From contig NZ_CP120683.1 in assembly GCF_030506325.1 (NCBI RefSeq), forward strand, positions 2,418,001 to 2,482,000: a stretch of DNA of 64,000 bases, read 5' to 3'. The notes beneath the pieces were generated by a model. The model searched no databases, had not been told where the DNA came from, and was given only the letters and a program-made list of their open reading frames with translations. Every line of letters begins with the position of its first letter. Position 1 is the stretch's first letter. Source of the stretch: Tunicatimonas pelagia (GTDB lineage Bacteria; Bacteroidota; Bacteroidia; Cytophagales; Cyclobacteriaceae). Made by a program: the position numbers and the translations under genes. Below, one piece after another: positions 51,830 to 61,313 of the stretch.

Positions 51830-52285
51830 TTATTGCTCGCTTTCTAGCCGGTAAATCATCTTTTTCATTTGAGCAATTTCCCGCTTCTGCGCCTCAATGA
51901 TTTCTTCGGCCAGTTTGATCGCTTCCGGGTCTTTCAGATGCGCTTTTTGGCTAACCATAATGGCAGAAGAGTGGTGGGGAATCATGGCTTTCATCCACTG
52001 CACATCAGCAATCAATGTTTGCTGGCGAAGCATGGTCAGCGTCGCGATAAAAACAATGGCTGCCACGGCCAGAATGACGTAGTTAAGGGCTTTGTTCTTA
52101 TACATCCCCCACATGAACAGCATCATGGAAATTGCCATCGGGGCGATCATCAGGATGGTCATGTAGGTTCGGGTCGTGCTGAGCATCACATGATCCCAAA
52201 CATCGGCGTTCAGGAACATGACCGCGTACATAATGACAAAGGATACGGTCATCATCAGACCAAATTTGATATAGTGATTATTCAT
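51830..52285 (-). CDS. DUF305 membrane protein, probable copper-related
   Basis: 151 residues. Three predicted transmembrane helices (about 8-25, 40-60, 70-85) and then a DUF305-type C-terminal helical part with MKAMIPHHSSAIMVSQKAHL and EEIIEAQKREIAQMKKMI. The HH/Met spacing is typical for a ferritin-like or metal-binding helical domain. Found repeatedly near copB and DUF3347 genes in Bacteroidota. It lies 9 bases upstream of copB in the same operon. Confidence 0.85.
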   Translation of the reverse strand: MNNHYIKFGLMMTVSFVIMYAVMFLNADVWDHVMLSTTRTYMTILMIAPMAISMMLFMWGMYKNKALNYVILAVAAIVFIATLTMLRQQTLIADVQWMKAMIPHHSSAIMVSQKAHLKDPEAIKLAEEIIEAQKREIAQMKKMIYRLESEQ

Positions 52286-52297
52286 CGTGCGCTCTCT

Positions 52298-52852
52298 TTA
52301 TTTTGAAATAGTCTCTACGGTTTCTCCACAGGTCGGCATCTGCTCACCGAAGTAGGGGTTGTTGATCTCTTTTACATCGGCAATCCAGTAGGCTCCTTTA
52401 TTGTCAAAAGCCATCGGGCAATACTGTTTATAGACGGTACCTTTTGAGATAGCTTCGCTAAAGAGCGGTTCAACCTCATTGGTAAAGGAAGAAAAGTGTG
52501 TCCGTACACCCGCTAAATCGTCCGCTTCGGCCATATTGACAGCAAGCTCTTTAAGATGATCCCGTTCTTGGGTGAACGTCTCTGATAAATTACGGGCTAC
52601 TTTTTTCGCCTCATCCAGATCGGAATTAAACAGCGCTCGTTGAAGCTGTAAATAATTGTGAAAAGCTTTGCCGGTCATGCCATCGACAAAGCTAACATCC
52701 GCTATATCAGCCGTCGTTTTCTGTTCTTCCTTTACCTCAGCCGGGGTATTGACTTCGGCGGATTGTCGGTTTTGCTCGCCGGAACAGGATGCTAAAAAGA
52801 TGATACTCAGTATCATCGTGGTCATGATTAAGGAGGTCTTCTTAATATTCAT
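52298..52852 (-). CDS. DUF3347 lipoprotein (periplasmic copper-handling)
   Basis: 184 residues. Lipobox LASC (Cys23). The DUF3347 domain covers about 60-180 and ends in the characteristic YCPMAFDNKGAYWI, NPYFGEQMPTCGE block, in which Cys, Met and Cys residues likely bind copper. The same domain is fused to the C-terminus of the CusB homologue at 54314-56131. A periplasmic metal chaperone or buffer role is inferred. Confidence 0.88.
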   Translation of the reverse strand: MNIKKTSLIMTTMILSIIFLASCSGEQNRQSAEVNTPAEVKEEQKTTADIADVSFVDGMTGKAFHNYLQLQRALFNSDLDEAKKVARNLSETFTQERDHLKELAVNMAEADDLAGVRTHFSSFTNEVEPLFSEAISKGTVYKQYCPMAFDNKGAYWIADVKEINNPYFGEQMPTCGETVETISK

Positions 52853-53188
52853 TATCGTGTCCTTTTAAAGGTTATGAAATAGACTTATGAATTGTCCGTG
52901 AATAGTCAATGGCTTGACGTATAGTTTCAGTTGGGTAATAGAAAAACGGTTGTCATGTATTACTATCTGGTGTTCTAGCTCATCATACTCTCGATGGTTA
53001 TGATTGATTGGCTCGTTGGCGACTAGACATATAGCTGATGGTAAATAAGTTTTTGTAACTCATACTATTGGGTTGCTTGCGGTATGCAATTGTAAAAGCA
53101 ACTTAGTATATAGACAGTATTAGGTATAAGGCGCCCAAATGCCGAGCAAGATTGCTGTCATTATTGATAAAACTCTAAATCTTTTTAA
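52853..53188. promoter_or_regulatory. Intergenic region upstream of the copB operon
   Basis: About 335 bases without a gene. It probably holds the promoter of the minus-strand DUF3347-DUF305-copB operon in its left part. AT-rich; no clear palindrome identified. Confidence 0.4.
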
Positions 53189-53220
53189 GAAGAGTTCACC
53201 TTTGTTAGGGTGAACTCTTC
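53189..53220 (-). terminator. Hairpin after the Csp-like gene
   Basis: GAAGAGTTCACC (53189-53200) pairs perfectly with GGTGAACTCTTC (53209-53220), eight-base loop, nine bases beyond the stop of the Csp-like gene. The T-run on the minus strand is weak (TTAAAAAG), so this may be a terminator of moderate strength. Confidence 0.6.
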
Positions 53221-53228
53221 ATCTGCTC

Positions 53229-53546
53229 TTAAGCCGCCATTTTCTGGCATTCTTCCGCACACTTACGGCAAGATTCGGCACATTGCTTGCAATGGTCATG
53301 ATCGTGAGCATCGCATTCTTGGGCGCACCACTCGCAAATTTCAGCGCAGAGCGCGCAGTATTTACTGGCATACTGGCTATCAGCGGCCATAAATTTGATG
53401 CAGACGTAGCAGGCATCCACGCAGATTGCACAACATTTGGGACAGTCGTTCATGCTGCTCTTACCCGCCATTTCCATGAGGCAGTTTTGGCACTCTACCA
53501 AGCACGCCTGGCAGGCCTCAATACAACTTTTGAATTTGCTGTTCAT
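53229..53546 (-). CDS. Four-helix-bundle copper storage protein (Csp-like)
   Basis: 105 residues with 21 cysteines, arranged mostly as CxxxC along four helices (for example SCIEACQACLVEC, CPKCCAICVDACYVC, YCALCAEICEWCAQEC, CKQCAESCRKCAEEC). This is the architecture of Csp1/Csp3-type copper storage proteins that load the core of the bundle with Cu(I). No signal peptide, so a cytosolic Csp3-like form. Monocistronic, followed by its own hairpin, and located between the copB operon and the cus operon. Confidence 0.9.
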   Translation of the reverse strand: MNSKFKSCIEACQACLVECQNCLMEMAGKSSMNDCPKCCAICVDACYVCIKFMAADSQYASKYCALCAEICEWCAQECDAHDHDHCKQCAESCRKCAEECQKMAA

Positions 53547-53709
53547 AAAAAATGGATTTAGTTAAAAAATAGACTCGGAAAGTAAACTAATATCTAATGC
53601 TATCGAGTTACGATACTCTGTTTAATGTGTATAAAATTTCAACTTCTGTAACCAGGAAATGGGTAATGATCTGTACTGCTTTTATTGGTTTGAGATGTAC
53701 AGCGTCTTG

Positions 53710-54279
53710 TCATAGGCTATCAAGAGACTCTCTATCTATCTTCACCCTTCTTTTGTACTCAGATACCGAAAAGCCCGTGATTCTTTTAAACTGGTTAGAG
53801 AGATAATGGACACTGCTATATCCTAAGGTCATGGCAATTTCAGAGGCATTAAGCTGATCGTAGTCTAACAGCTCCTTCACCTTCTCTACCCGTAAGTGGA
53901 TGTAGTAGCTCTCTAGCGTATCGGTGGTATATTTTGAAAATATCTTGCTTAAGTAACCGTAGTTCTTACCAACTTTAAGTGCGATATACTCCGAGAGCTT
54001 TTTGGCATTATTTCCTTTGGCCTGCACGTGATTTAGATAATCCAAGACAGCAATTTTAGTCTGCTCGATAAGTAGACTTTCGGGTTCATAAATAAGTTCA
54101 AGCCCACACTTTTTCAGTTGAGCATCAATTTCTTTAAGTGTAAGTGTCGCTGGAAGTTGCACCTGAGCATAGCCCAGTTCTACCGCTTGCACCTCGGCTC
54201 CCAACGCCTTCAACTCACTTTCAACAACCATTATACACCGTGGGCATACCATATTTTTTATATGAAGTGTTGTTACCAT
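53710..54279 (-). CDS. AraC-family regulator with N-terminal HMA domain
   Basis: 189 residues from ATG 54279 (MVTTLHIKNMVCPRCIMVVE); an upstream in-frame start overlaps the CusB gene and is rejected. Residues 1-65 are a heavy-metal-associated domain with CPRC in place of the usual CxxC chaperone loop. Residues about 85-185 are an AraC double HTH (YGYLSKIFSKYTTDTLESYY, ASEIAMTLGYSSVHYLSNQF, KRITGFSVSEYKRR). Such fusions in copper clusters probably sense Cu(I) or Ag(I) directly and activate the cluster. The pairing of HMA sensor and AraC output is a one-component copper sensor. Confidence 0.88.
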   Translation of the reverse strand: MVTTLHIKNMVCPRCIMVVESELKALGAEVQAVELGYAQVQLPATLTLKEIDAQLKKCGLELIYEPESLLIEQTKIAVLDYLNHVQAKGNNAKKLSEYIALKVGKNYGYLSKIFSKYTTDTLESYYIHLRVEKVKELLDYDQLNASEIAMTLGYSSVHYLSNQFKRITGFSVSEYKRRVKIDRESLDSL

Positions 54280-54313
54280 CTTCAGAATTAGTTGGTTTTT
54301 CCAGATTGAGATT

Positions 54314-56131
54314 TTATTTGAACGTTGATACCACTTCACCACAGGTAAGCATGGCTTCCCCGAAGTAGGGATTAAGCACTTCATCAGAGTCACTCAGCCA
54401 GAAAGCCCCGGTATTGTCTTTAGCCATCGGGCAGTACTGCCGATAACCATCAATCTCAACCTGATATTTTTTTAACGTGTGATAGAGCTGGTCACTCAAG
54501 GGGGAAAGCATCTCGCGTATCGTGTCAAGATTACTGGCGTTGGCAATCGTTTGGCTTGAAGTTTTTAAGACATTCAAGTCGTTCATCCACGTCATGTGAG
54601 CCTCATCTTTCACCAGAGACATATCTACTTTTTCCAGGGTCTCCAGTAAGGTTCGTGCTGCGTTATTGGCGGCGGTCACATTGCTTTCAATCAATGCATC
54701 TTTAAGGGGTAGATAGTCTCTAAAAACGGCTGAAAGCTGATTATTAAAGGCTTCATCAGCTTCGTAGGCCTCACTCATTTCATTGACGTGTGGAAGGGTA
54801 TCCATTGAATGTCCGCTATGACTTTCTTTGGTAGAGGTCGGCATAGAAGAAGGCGCGCCTCCATGATTATGCCCGGTCATAGTCGCTCCTCCCTCGGGTG
54901 CCATCATAGAGGGCTTTCCGGCGAGCTGGGCGGCAGCATCAATTGAGAAAGTGCCACTGACAGCAATTTCCTCACCCGCCGTCAGGCCACTTTCCACGAT
55001 GTAAGAGTCTTCCAGAGCCGGACCTAAAACGATTTCCTGCATTTTAAAATGAAGTCCCTGATCGCCCGACGTTTTGACGTAGACGACGGAACGTTTACCC
55101 GTCCATAAGACTGCTGACTTGGGAATCACCAGCTCATCGCGCCGCTCTTCCAGTTCGGCTTTGATAGAGCCCGAAGCAAACATTTCCGGCTTTAATGCCT
55201 TGTCGGTATTTTGAACGACCACCCGCGCTTGGGCCACGCGCGTTTGCGGGTTAATCACGGGGTCGATATAATCAATCTTTCCTTCGTAGGTTTTGCCCGG
55301 CAGGGAAGCCACTGTGAACTCCACAGAATCACCCTTATCAATCCAGGGAAGATCGTTTTCGTAAATATCGAATAAGACCCAAACGCGGGATAGGCTGGCG
55401 ATCTCATAAATGGCTTCTCCCGCCATGACATGATCGCCCAGATTAACATTCCTCTCCAAGACGTAACCGGAATAATCGGCATTAATGGGAAACTCCTCTT
55501 TGGCTCGTCCTGAGCTAATGACTTTATCAATCTGGCTTTCCGTGAGTTTCCAGTTCTTCAGCTTTTCCCGGGCAGCACGGTAGAGTTGCGGTTGGCTTTG
55601 GCGGATTTTATAGGCTTCAAAAAGCTCCTCTTGGGCGGTGACTAATTCTGGTGAATATAAGTAAGCAATGGGCTTTCCTTTGGTGACGTATTCCCCGGTA
55701 AAGTTGACCAGCAGCTTTTCAATTCGACCGGGGAAGTGAGCGGTTTGACTAAACACCAGTCGCTCATCTTCCTGTACTTTTCCGTTCAGTTGCAGGTTTT
55801 TGACCGGTCGTAAGCTTCCTACTTGCGCGGTAGCGACATTAGCCAGTTGCATGGCCGTGGGTGACATGGAAACGGCCATCGGATCAAGTCCCTCATCATT
55901 ACCTTCTTCCAAGGGGATCAAATCCATGCCGCAAATTGGGCATTGTCCCGGTTCGCCCTGACGGATTTGCGGGTGCATAGAGCACGTCCATACCGTCTCA
56001 CCACTGATAACTTCGGTATGCGAATGTTCTTCCGGTGCTGAACTGCCACCAAAAAAGAGCCAGCCTAAAAGCAGTCCAGCAGCAAGTATGGCCAGACCAA
56101 TAAGAACGAGTTTTTGAATGGAAATCTTCAT
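54314..56131 (-). CDS. cusB: CusB-type periplasmic adaptor with heavy-metal-binding and DUF3347 domains
   Basis: 605 residues. N-terminal membrane anchor (about 8-30), then a metal-binding YHS-like segment WTCSMHPQIRQGEPGQCPIC followed by GMDLIPLEE. The membrane fusion core (barrel-sandwich, lipoyl and beta-barrel parts; about 130-400) includes LNGKVQEDERLVFSQTAHFP and YVLERNVNLGDHVMAG. A His/Met-rich linker (about 415-455) leads to a C-terminal DUF3347 domain ending YCPMAKDNTGAFWLSD...GEAMLTCGE. The triple fusion gives three copper sites in one adaptor. Connects CusA to the CusC-like channel. Confidence 0.92.
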   Translation of the reverse strand: MKISIQKLVLIGLAILAAGLLLGWLFFGGSSAPEEHSHTEVISGETVWTCSMHPQIRQGEPGQCPICGMDLIPLEEGNDEGLDPMAVSMSPTAMQLANVATAQVGSLRPVKNLQLNGKVQEDERLVFSQTAHFPGRIEKLLVNFTGEYVTKGKPIAYLYSPELVTAQEELFEAYKIRQSQPQLYRAAREKLKNWKLTESQIDKVISSGRAKEEFPINADYSGYVLERNVNLGDHVMAGEAIYEIASLSRVWVLFDIYENDLPWIDKGDSVEFTVASLPGKTYEGKIDYIDPVINPQTRVAQARVVVQNTDKALKPEMFASGSIKAELEERRDELVIPKSAVLWTGKRSVVYVKTSGDQGLHFKMQEIVLGPALEDSYIVESGLTAGEEIAVSGTFSIDAAAQLAGKPSMMAPEGGATMTGHNHGGAPSSMPTSTKESHSGHSMDTLPHVNEMSEAYEADEAFNNQLSAVFRDYLPLKDALIESNVTAANNAARTLLETLEKVDMSLVKDEAHMTWMNDLNVLKTSSQTIANASNLDTIREMLSPLSDQLYHTLKKYQVEIDGYRQYCPMAKDNTGAFWLSDSDEVLNPYFGEAMLTCGEVVSTFK

Positions 56132-56132
56132 A

Positions 56133-57386
56133 TCAGTAATTCTTTGCCGTTAAGTAATTAAGCTTCGCTAGCGCGATATGGTACTTCATCAGCGCGGTTG
56201 CTTTCATCTTTTGATAGGTGAGCAGTTGCTGTTGTACCCTGAGTACTTCTTCAAATTCCTTCCCCGAGTTACTATAAGCGGTCAATAAAAGATTGAGCAC
56301 CTGACGGGTTTGCCCGATTTGCTCTTGATACAGGGCAATCAGTTGGCTTTGCTGGGACAGCTCAAAGGTGGTCACCTCAAAATTGGTGATGAGATCGTTG
56401 ATTATCCCTTCTTTTTGCAAGGAATAGCCCTGCTGCATGAGCTGGGCTTCCTTTTTTGCTGCCCGGTATTTACCCCGGTAGAGGGGTAGGCTCAGGGAAA
56501 CCATCGGCATCAACGCATCCTGACCGTCATCCTGTATACTCATGCCGGGTGCGAGGTCTTCCCGCTGACCGACCATTACATAGTCCAGACCAATGCCTAT
56601 TTTGGGCAGCCCCTGCTTTTCCGCGAGAATCCCTTGCGCTTCGCTGGCTTTTATTTTCAAATCCAGTTCTTCTAATACCGGATTCTCTCTAAACAGTGAG
56701 TCTTGGCTAATCTCTTGTGCCTCAGCCGAGATAATCAGGGTATCGGGTATTTCTATGGGGGTAGACGCTGATTGGTTGAGCAACGTATTGAAGGTGCTCT
56801 CAAGGGGTTGCCGTTTCTCTTCAAGGATTTCAATAGTGGTAGTGGCATCTTTGAGCATTAAATCCACGCGAAGCACATCCACCAAGGTACCTTCCGCATT
56901 TTCAAATTTGGTGGTGGCAATGGTTTTATAGGACTCCATAATTTCAGCATTTTCTCGCTCCAGTGTAAGCCACTGATTGAGTTCGTAGAGCGGATAGTAT
57001 GAAGCGGATACCCGATAAAACAGCTGGTTTTTCTGGTCTAGAAAAGCTTGATACTGGGCTTCCGCTTTTAGCGCGGCTACATCCCCACTGGCTTTCAGGG
57101 TTCCAAACCAGGGGAACATCTGATTAAGGGAAAACCGGGCACGTTGTGGCCCGACGCGGGTTTCTACCGGCGAGATAAAATACCCGAAGGAAAGGGTCGG
57201 ATCAGGCAAGCCTGTCACTTGCGGTATTTTCTCCAGGGCAGCTTCAAAGGCTTTGTATTGGGCTTGAAGTTCCGGATTATTCTCCGCAGCAATGGCTAAA
57301 TAGTCCTCCAGTGTTGGGTCTTGTGCCATAGTACTTCCGGCAAAAACGCAACTCGCAACGGTCAATACGTGTATAATCTTTTTCAT
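56133..57386 (-). CDS. cusC: Outer-membrane efflux protein, TolC/CusC family
   Basis: 417 residues from ATG 57386, which overlaps the CusA stop as ATGA. Signal peptide ends in STMAQDP. Two repeats of the TolC outer-membrane-efflux helical domain (ENNPELQAQYKAFEAALEKI near the start; KASEAQGILAEKQGLPKIGI and the LLTAYSNSGKEFEEVL region in the second half). No lipobox, so a CusC-like TolC relative rather than a lipid-anchored one. It forms the outer-membrane exit duct with CusB and CusA. Confidence 0.92.
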   Translation of the reverse strand: MKKIIHVLTVASCVFAGSTMAQDPTLEDYLAIAAENNPELQAQYKAFEAALEKIPQVTGLPDPTLSFGYFISPVETRVGPQRARFSLNQMFPWFGTLKASGDVAALKAEAQYQAFLDQKNQLFYRVSASYYPLYELNQWLTLERENAEIMESYKTIATTKFENAEGTLVDVLRVDLMLKDATTTIEILEEKRQPLESTFNTLLNQSASTPIEIPDTLIISAEAQEISQDSLFRENPVLEELDLKIKASEAQGILAEKQGLPKIGIGLDYVMVGQREDLAPGMSIQDDGQDALMPMVSLSLPLYRGKYRAAKKEAQLMQQGYSLQKEGIINDLITNFEVTTFELSQQSQLIALYQEQIGQTRQVLNLLLTAYSNSGKEFEEVLRVQQQLLTYQKMKATALMKYHIALAKLNYLTAKNY

Positions 57387-60300
57387 GATTGTTTCCTGAG
57401 TTTTCGTTCCTCCCGAAGGCAATAGAGTACCGGGACGATAAAATAGGTCACGGCCGCCACCATCATCCCGCCAAAAGCCGGTATTGCCATCGGGATCATA
57501 ATATCCGCTCCCCGGCCGGTTGACGTTAGAATGGGAAGTAGGGCAATGACCGTGGTGGCCGATGTCATCACCGCCGGTCTGATCCGGCGTAGACCGGCCT
57601 CTACGACGGCATCCCGAATTTCGGTAATGCTTTTCGTTCGGTTTTTGATAAAGCTCTGGTCAAGATAGGTTCCCATCAATACGCCATCGTCAGTTGCAAT
57701 ACCGAACAGGGCAATGAAGCCGACCCACACGGCTACACTCAAATTGATAGATTGCATCTGAAACAGGTCGCGCATGTTGGTATTGAAGAGCGAAAAGTTG
57801 GCAAACCAGTCCTGTCCGTAGAGCCAAATCATGATGAACCCGCCGGTGAAGGCCATCGCAATACCGGTAAAAATCATCAGCGATGTGGTAACGGATCGGA
57901 ACTGGAAGTAGAGGATTAAAAAAACGATAGCCAGCACTACCGGAACGATGATGGACAGCCGCTTTTCGGCCCGTACCTGGTTTTCGTAGCTGCCGGAAAA
58001 CTTGTAGCTGATACCTGCTGGCACGTCCAGATTTCCCGCCTCGATTTGATCGGTAATCGCCGCCTGGGCATCATTGACTACATCCACTTCGGCGTAACCA
58101 TCCCGCTTGTCAAACAGGACGTAGCCGACCAAAAATGTTTCTTCACTCTTGATGGCTTGCGGTCCCCGAACGTATTCAATGTCAACCAGTTGGCCTAAAG
58201 GAATCTGGGCTCCGGTAGGGGTAGCCATCAGGATGTTTGCCAGTGATTCCGGGTCATCCCGCAGCTCTCGGGGGTAGCGCACCCGAACCGGAAAGCGTTC
58301 TCGTCCTTCCACCGTCGTGGTGATCTTCATGCCACCAATAGCCGTCTCAATGGTTTGCTGAACATCTTCTACGTTCAATCCGTATCGGGAAATTTCGTCG
58401 CGGTTGATATTGAGGTGCATATAAGGCTTGCCGACGATGCGATCCGCAAACACCGCTTCGGCTTTCACCGAAGGAACATTCTTGAGAATTTCTTCCAGTT
58501 GTAATCCAAAATCCTGGATAGTTCTCAAATCCGGGCCATAGACTTTGATACCCATTGGTGCCCGCATACCGGTTTGCAGCATGACTAATCGGGTCTCAAT
58601 GGGTTGAAGTTTGGGGGCTGAGGTAACCCCGGGAATTTTCGTTACTTGTACAATCTCATCCCAAATGTCATCGGGGGACTGAATGCGCTCTCGCCAGTTT
58701 CTAAAATACGTGCCATTGTCATCCCGTACTAACTGATCGGCGGAAATGCCCTGTTCTAGGGCTTCCTCGTTACTGAGAACGTCACCGCTTTGTAAGCGAT
58801 AGTTACCTTCTTTGTCGACTTTAAAGCGGATACGACGGCCTCTTTGATCCACCATGTATTCCGGTTTATAGTTAATGACATTTTCGTACATAGAGATGGG
58901 GGCGGGATCAAGTGCGGATTCCACCCGGCCCAGTTTACCGACCGTGAGGGCCACTTCAGGAATATTGGTGAGTAGCATATCCAGTTGCCCCACCACCTTG
59001 CGGTTATACGCCATGCCGGAATGAGGCATGGACGTGGGCATCAGTAAAAAGCTTCCTTCGTCTAAAGAGGGCATAAACTCCTTACCAATACCCGGAAAGG
59101 CATGGGCCAGACCTGACCAGACGCGGGTGGTTTGTATTTCTATACCGGTCTTATCAAAACCTTTGGCCACAAATCCAAACACGGTGTTAAAGCCTAGCCA
59201 GATGTTAAGGCCGAATAGGATAAGCATAGCCGGAATGATCAGGAAAGTTGTTTTATGCCGTAGACACCAGGATAAAATAGGGCGGTAGTAATAGGCTAAC
59301 AGACTAAAGCCCGTCAAGATGATCCCAACCAAAAAACCAACAAAGAGGATATTGATCCCCAAACTCTCACCGGCCCCGAGGGGAAGCCAATATTCTGCCA
59401 GTAGCCAGATTACCCCCAGTACCACCACAATAAGTTCCGCTTTGGTGATGATCCAGGAATACAAATGCTGTGACCTGTTAGACTTTTCGTACCAGCTCTT
59501 CAGGAAGAATACGCTTCCAAACAGGATGAGCATGATGCCCGCCCACCATTGCGTAAAGAATAGCGCAATCGCACCCATTACCATCAGTCCAATATTGACC
59601 AGGGTAAGAAGTCTCTGATTCTTTATTCTAAAGCCGAAAAACCAGTGCGCCAGGGTGGGTAAAATAAACAGCGATACCAGCAGGGCGGCGACCAAAGCAA
59701 AGGTCTTGGTAAAGGCCAGGGGGCCAAAAAGCTTTCCTTCAGCGGCCTGCATGGTAAAGACTGGTACAAAACTGACAATGGTGGTAGATACCGCCGTAAG
59801 GATAGCGGAAGAGACTTCGGCTGAACCCTGATAGATTGTTTGAATGAGCTTTTGCTCCGGGGGGGCTTCGTCTAGATGTTTAATGATGTTTTCCGAGAGG
59901 ATAATCCCCAAGTCTATCATCGTCCCGATAGCAATGGCGATCCCGGACAGAGCTACAATATTGGCATCTACGCCAAAGTAGCGCATGGCAATAAAGACCA
60001 TCAGGACGGTAATAGGCAGGATGCTCGCGATAAGCAAAGAAGCGCGCAGGTTGAAAACCATAATCACCACTACCAATATTGAGATGAGAATTTGCAATGA
60101 AATGGCTTCTTCCAAGGTGCCCAGTGTCTCGTAGATCAATTGGGATCGGTCGTAGAACGGGACGATGGTCAGTTGGCTAACCGTACCGTTAGCGAGTGTT
60201 TTCTTGGGAAGGCCGGGGGCAATTTCTGCGATTTTATCTTTGACGTTGTTAATAACCTGTAAGGGGTTGGCGCCGTAGCGGGCTACCACGACACCGCCAA

Positions 60301-61201
60301 CGACTTCCGCTCCGTCTTTATCCAACAGCCCTCTTCGGGTAGCCGGCCCGAGCGTAACGATGCCAATATCCTGGATACGGACGGGTACATTGGCATTGAC
60401 CGCCACTACGGCCTTTTCAATATCCTCTATGGTCTTGATGTAGCCCAGTCCCCGCACCAGATATTCCGCCTGATTAATTTCAATGGTTTTAGCCCCCACA
60501 TCTTTGTTAGACTGCCTTACTGCCGTCATTACGCGGTGCAAGGGGATGTCGTAAGCTTTGAGCGCGTCAGGATTCACATCAATTTGGTATTCCTGGACAA
60601 AACCGCCAATGGAAGCCACTTCGGAAACGCCTTCCGTGGCGTTCAGGCCGTACTTTACGTAGAAATCCTGCACGGTGCGGATCTCGTGCAAATCCCATCC
60701 CCCGGTGGGGTTACCGTTTTCATCCCGCCCTTCCAGGGTGTACCAAAAAACTTGTCCCAGCGCGGTAGCATCCGGGCCCAGGGTCGGCTGAACACCATCA
60801 GGCAGTAGCCCGGCTGGGATAGAATTGAGTTTCTCCAGGATGCGAGAACGGCTCCAGTAAAATTCAATGTCTTCGTTAAAGATGATGTAGATGCTGGAAA
60901 AGCCAAAAATAGACGAGCTGCGGATAGACTTAACCCCGGGAATACCGAGTAGATAGGTGGTTAAGGGATAGGATATTTGATCTTCAATGTCTTGCGGAGA
61001 CCGGCCTTGCCAATTCGTAAAGACAATCTGCTGGTTTTCGCCAATATCGGGAATAGCATCCACCGGCACGGGGTCAGAGGGTAAAACGCCTGTCTCCCAT
61101 CCAAAGGGGGCGGTCACCACACCCCAAGCAATAAACCCTAGCAGGATAAGAACAGTGATGAGCTTATTTTCTAAAAAGAATTTAATGGTACGGTTCAACA
61201 T
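57383..61201 (-). CDS. cusA: Heavy-metal RND efflux pump, CusA family
   Basis: 1272 residues from ATG 61201 (MLNRTIKFFLENKLITVLIL). This is longer than the roughly 1040-residue CusA. Two halves each have one plus five transmembrane helices and a porter loop. N-terminal pattern PVDAIPDIGENQQIVFTNW and DIEDQISYPLTTYLLGIPGV is typical for the HME-RND group; IGTMIDLGIILSENIIKHLD contains the HME signature region. The extra length is an insertion with several added hydrophobic segments between helices 6 and 7 (about 545-700). It moves Cu(I)/Ag(I) from periplasm to outside by proton antiport. Confidence 0.93.
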   Translation of the reverse strand: MLNRTIKFFLENKLITVLILLGFIAWGVVTAPFGWETGVLPSDPVPVDAIPDIGENQQIVFTNWQGRSPQDIEDQISYPLTTYLLGIPGVKSIRSSSIFGFSSIYIIFNEDIEFYWSRSRILEKLNSIPAGLLPDGVQPTLGPDATALGQVFWYTLEGRDENGNPTGGWDLHEIRTVQDFYVKYGLNATEGVSEVASIGGFVQEYQIDVNPDALKAYDIPLHRVMTAVRQSNKDVGAKTIEINQAEYLVRGLGYIKTIEDIEKAVVAVNANVPVRIQDIGIVTLGPATRRGLLDKDGAEVVGGVVVARYGANPLQVINNVKDKIAEIAPGLPKKTLANGTVSQLTIVPFYDRSQLIYETLGTLEEAISLQILISILVVVIMVFNLRASLLIASILPITVLMVFIAMRYFGVDANIVALSGIAIAIGTMIDLGIILSENIIKHLDEAPPEQKLIQTIYQGSAEVSSAILTAVSTTIVSFVPVFTMQAAEGKLFGPLAFTKTFALVAALLVSLFILPTLAHWFFGFRIKNQRLLTLVNIGLMVMGAIALFFTQWWAGIMLILFGSVFFLKSWYEKSNRSQHLYSWIITKAELIVVVLGVIWLLAEYWLPLGAGESLGINILFVGFLVGIILTGFSLLAYYYRPILSWCLRHKTTFLIIPAMLILFGLNIWLGFNTVFGFVAKGFDKTGIEIQTTRVWSGLAHAFPGIGKEFMPSLDEGSFLLMPTSMPHSGMAYNRKVVGQLDMLLTNIPEVALTVGKLGRVESALDPAPISMYENVINYKPEYMVDQRGRRIRFKVDKEGNYRLQSGDVLSNEEALEQGISADQLVRDDNGTYFRNWRERIQSPDDIWDEIVQVTKIPGVTSAPKLQPIETRLVMLQTGMRAPMGIKVYGPDLRTIQDFGLQLEEILKNVPSVKAEAVFADRIVGKPYMHLNINRDEISRYGLNVEDVQQTIETAIGGMKITTTVEGRERFPVRVRYPRELRDDPESLANILMATPTGAQIPLGQLVDIEYVRGPQAIKSEETFLVGYVLFDKRDGYAEVDVVNDAQAAITDQIEAGNLDVPAGISYKFSGSYENQVRAEKRLSIIVPVVLAIVFLILYFQFRSVTTSLMIFTGIAMAFTGGFIMIWLYGQDWFANFSLFNTNMRDLFQMQSINLSVAVWVGFIALFGIATDDGVLMGTYLDQSFIKNRTKSITEIRDAVVEAGLRRIRPAVMTSATTVIALLPILTSTGRGADIMIPMAIPAFGGMMVAAVTYFIVPVLYCLREERKLRKQS

Positions 61202-61313
61202 GCATTCAACGTTTGATGATAAATCACGAAGGGTGGTGGCATGGCTCGGTAAAGCACACACGGGTTCAATCCAGTCACGACAGCGTGACCAGATTTAACG
61301 TATCATCAAATTA

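Noticed and set aside
53283-53561. 92-codon plus-strand frame over the Csp-like gene
   Set aside because: The minus-strand product with 21 regularly spaced Cys is clearly the real gene.
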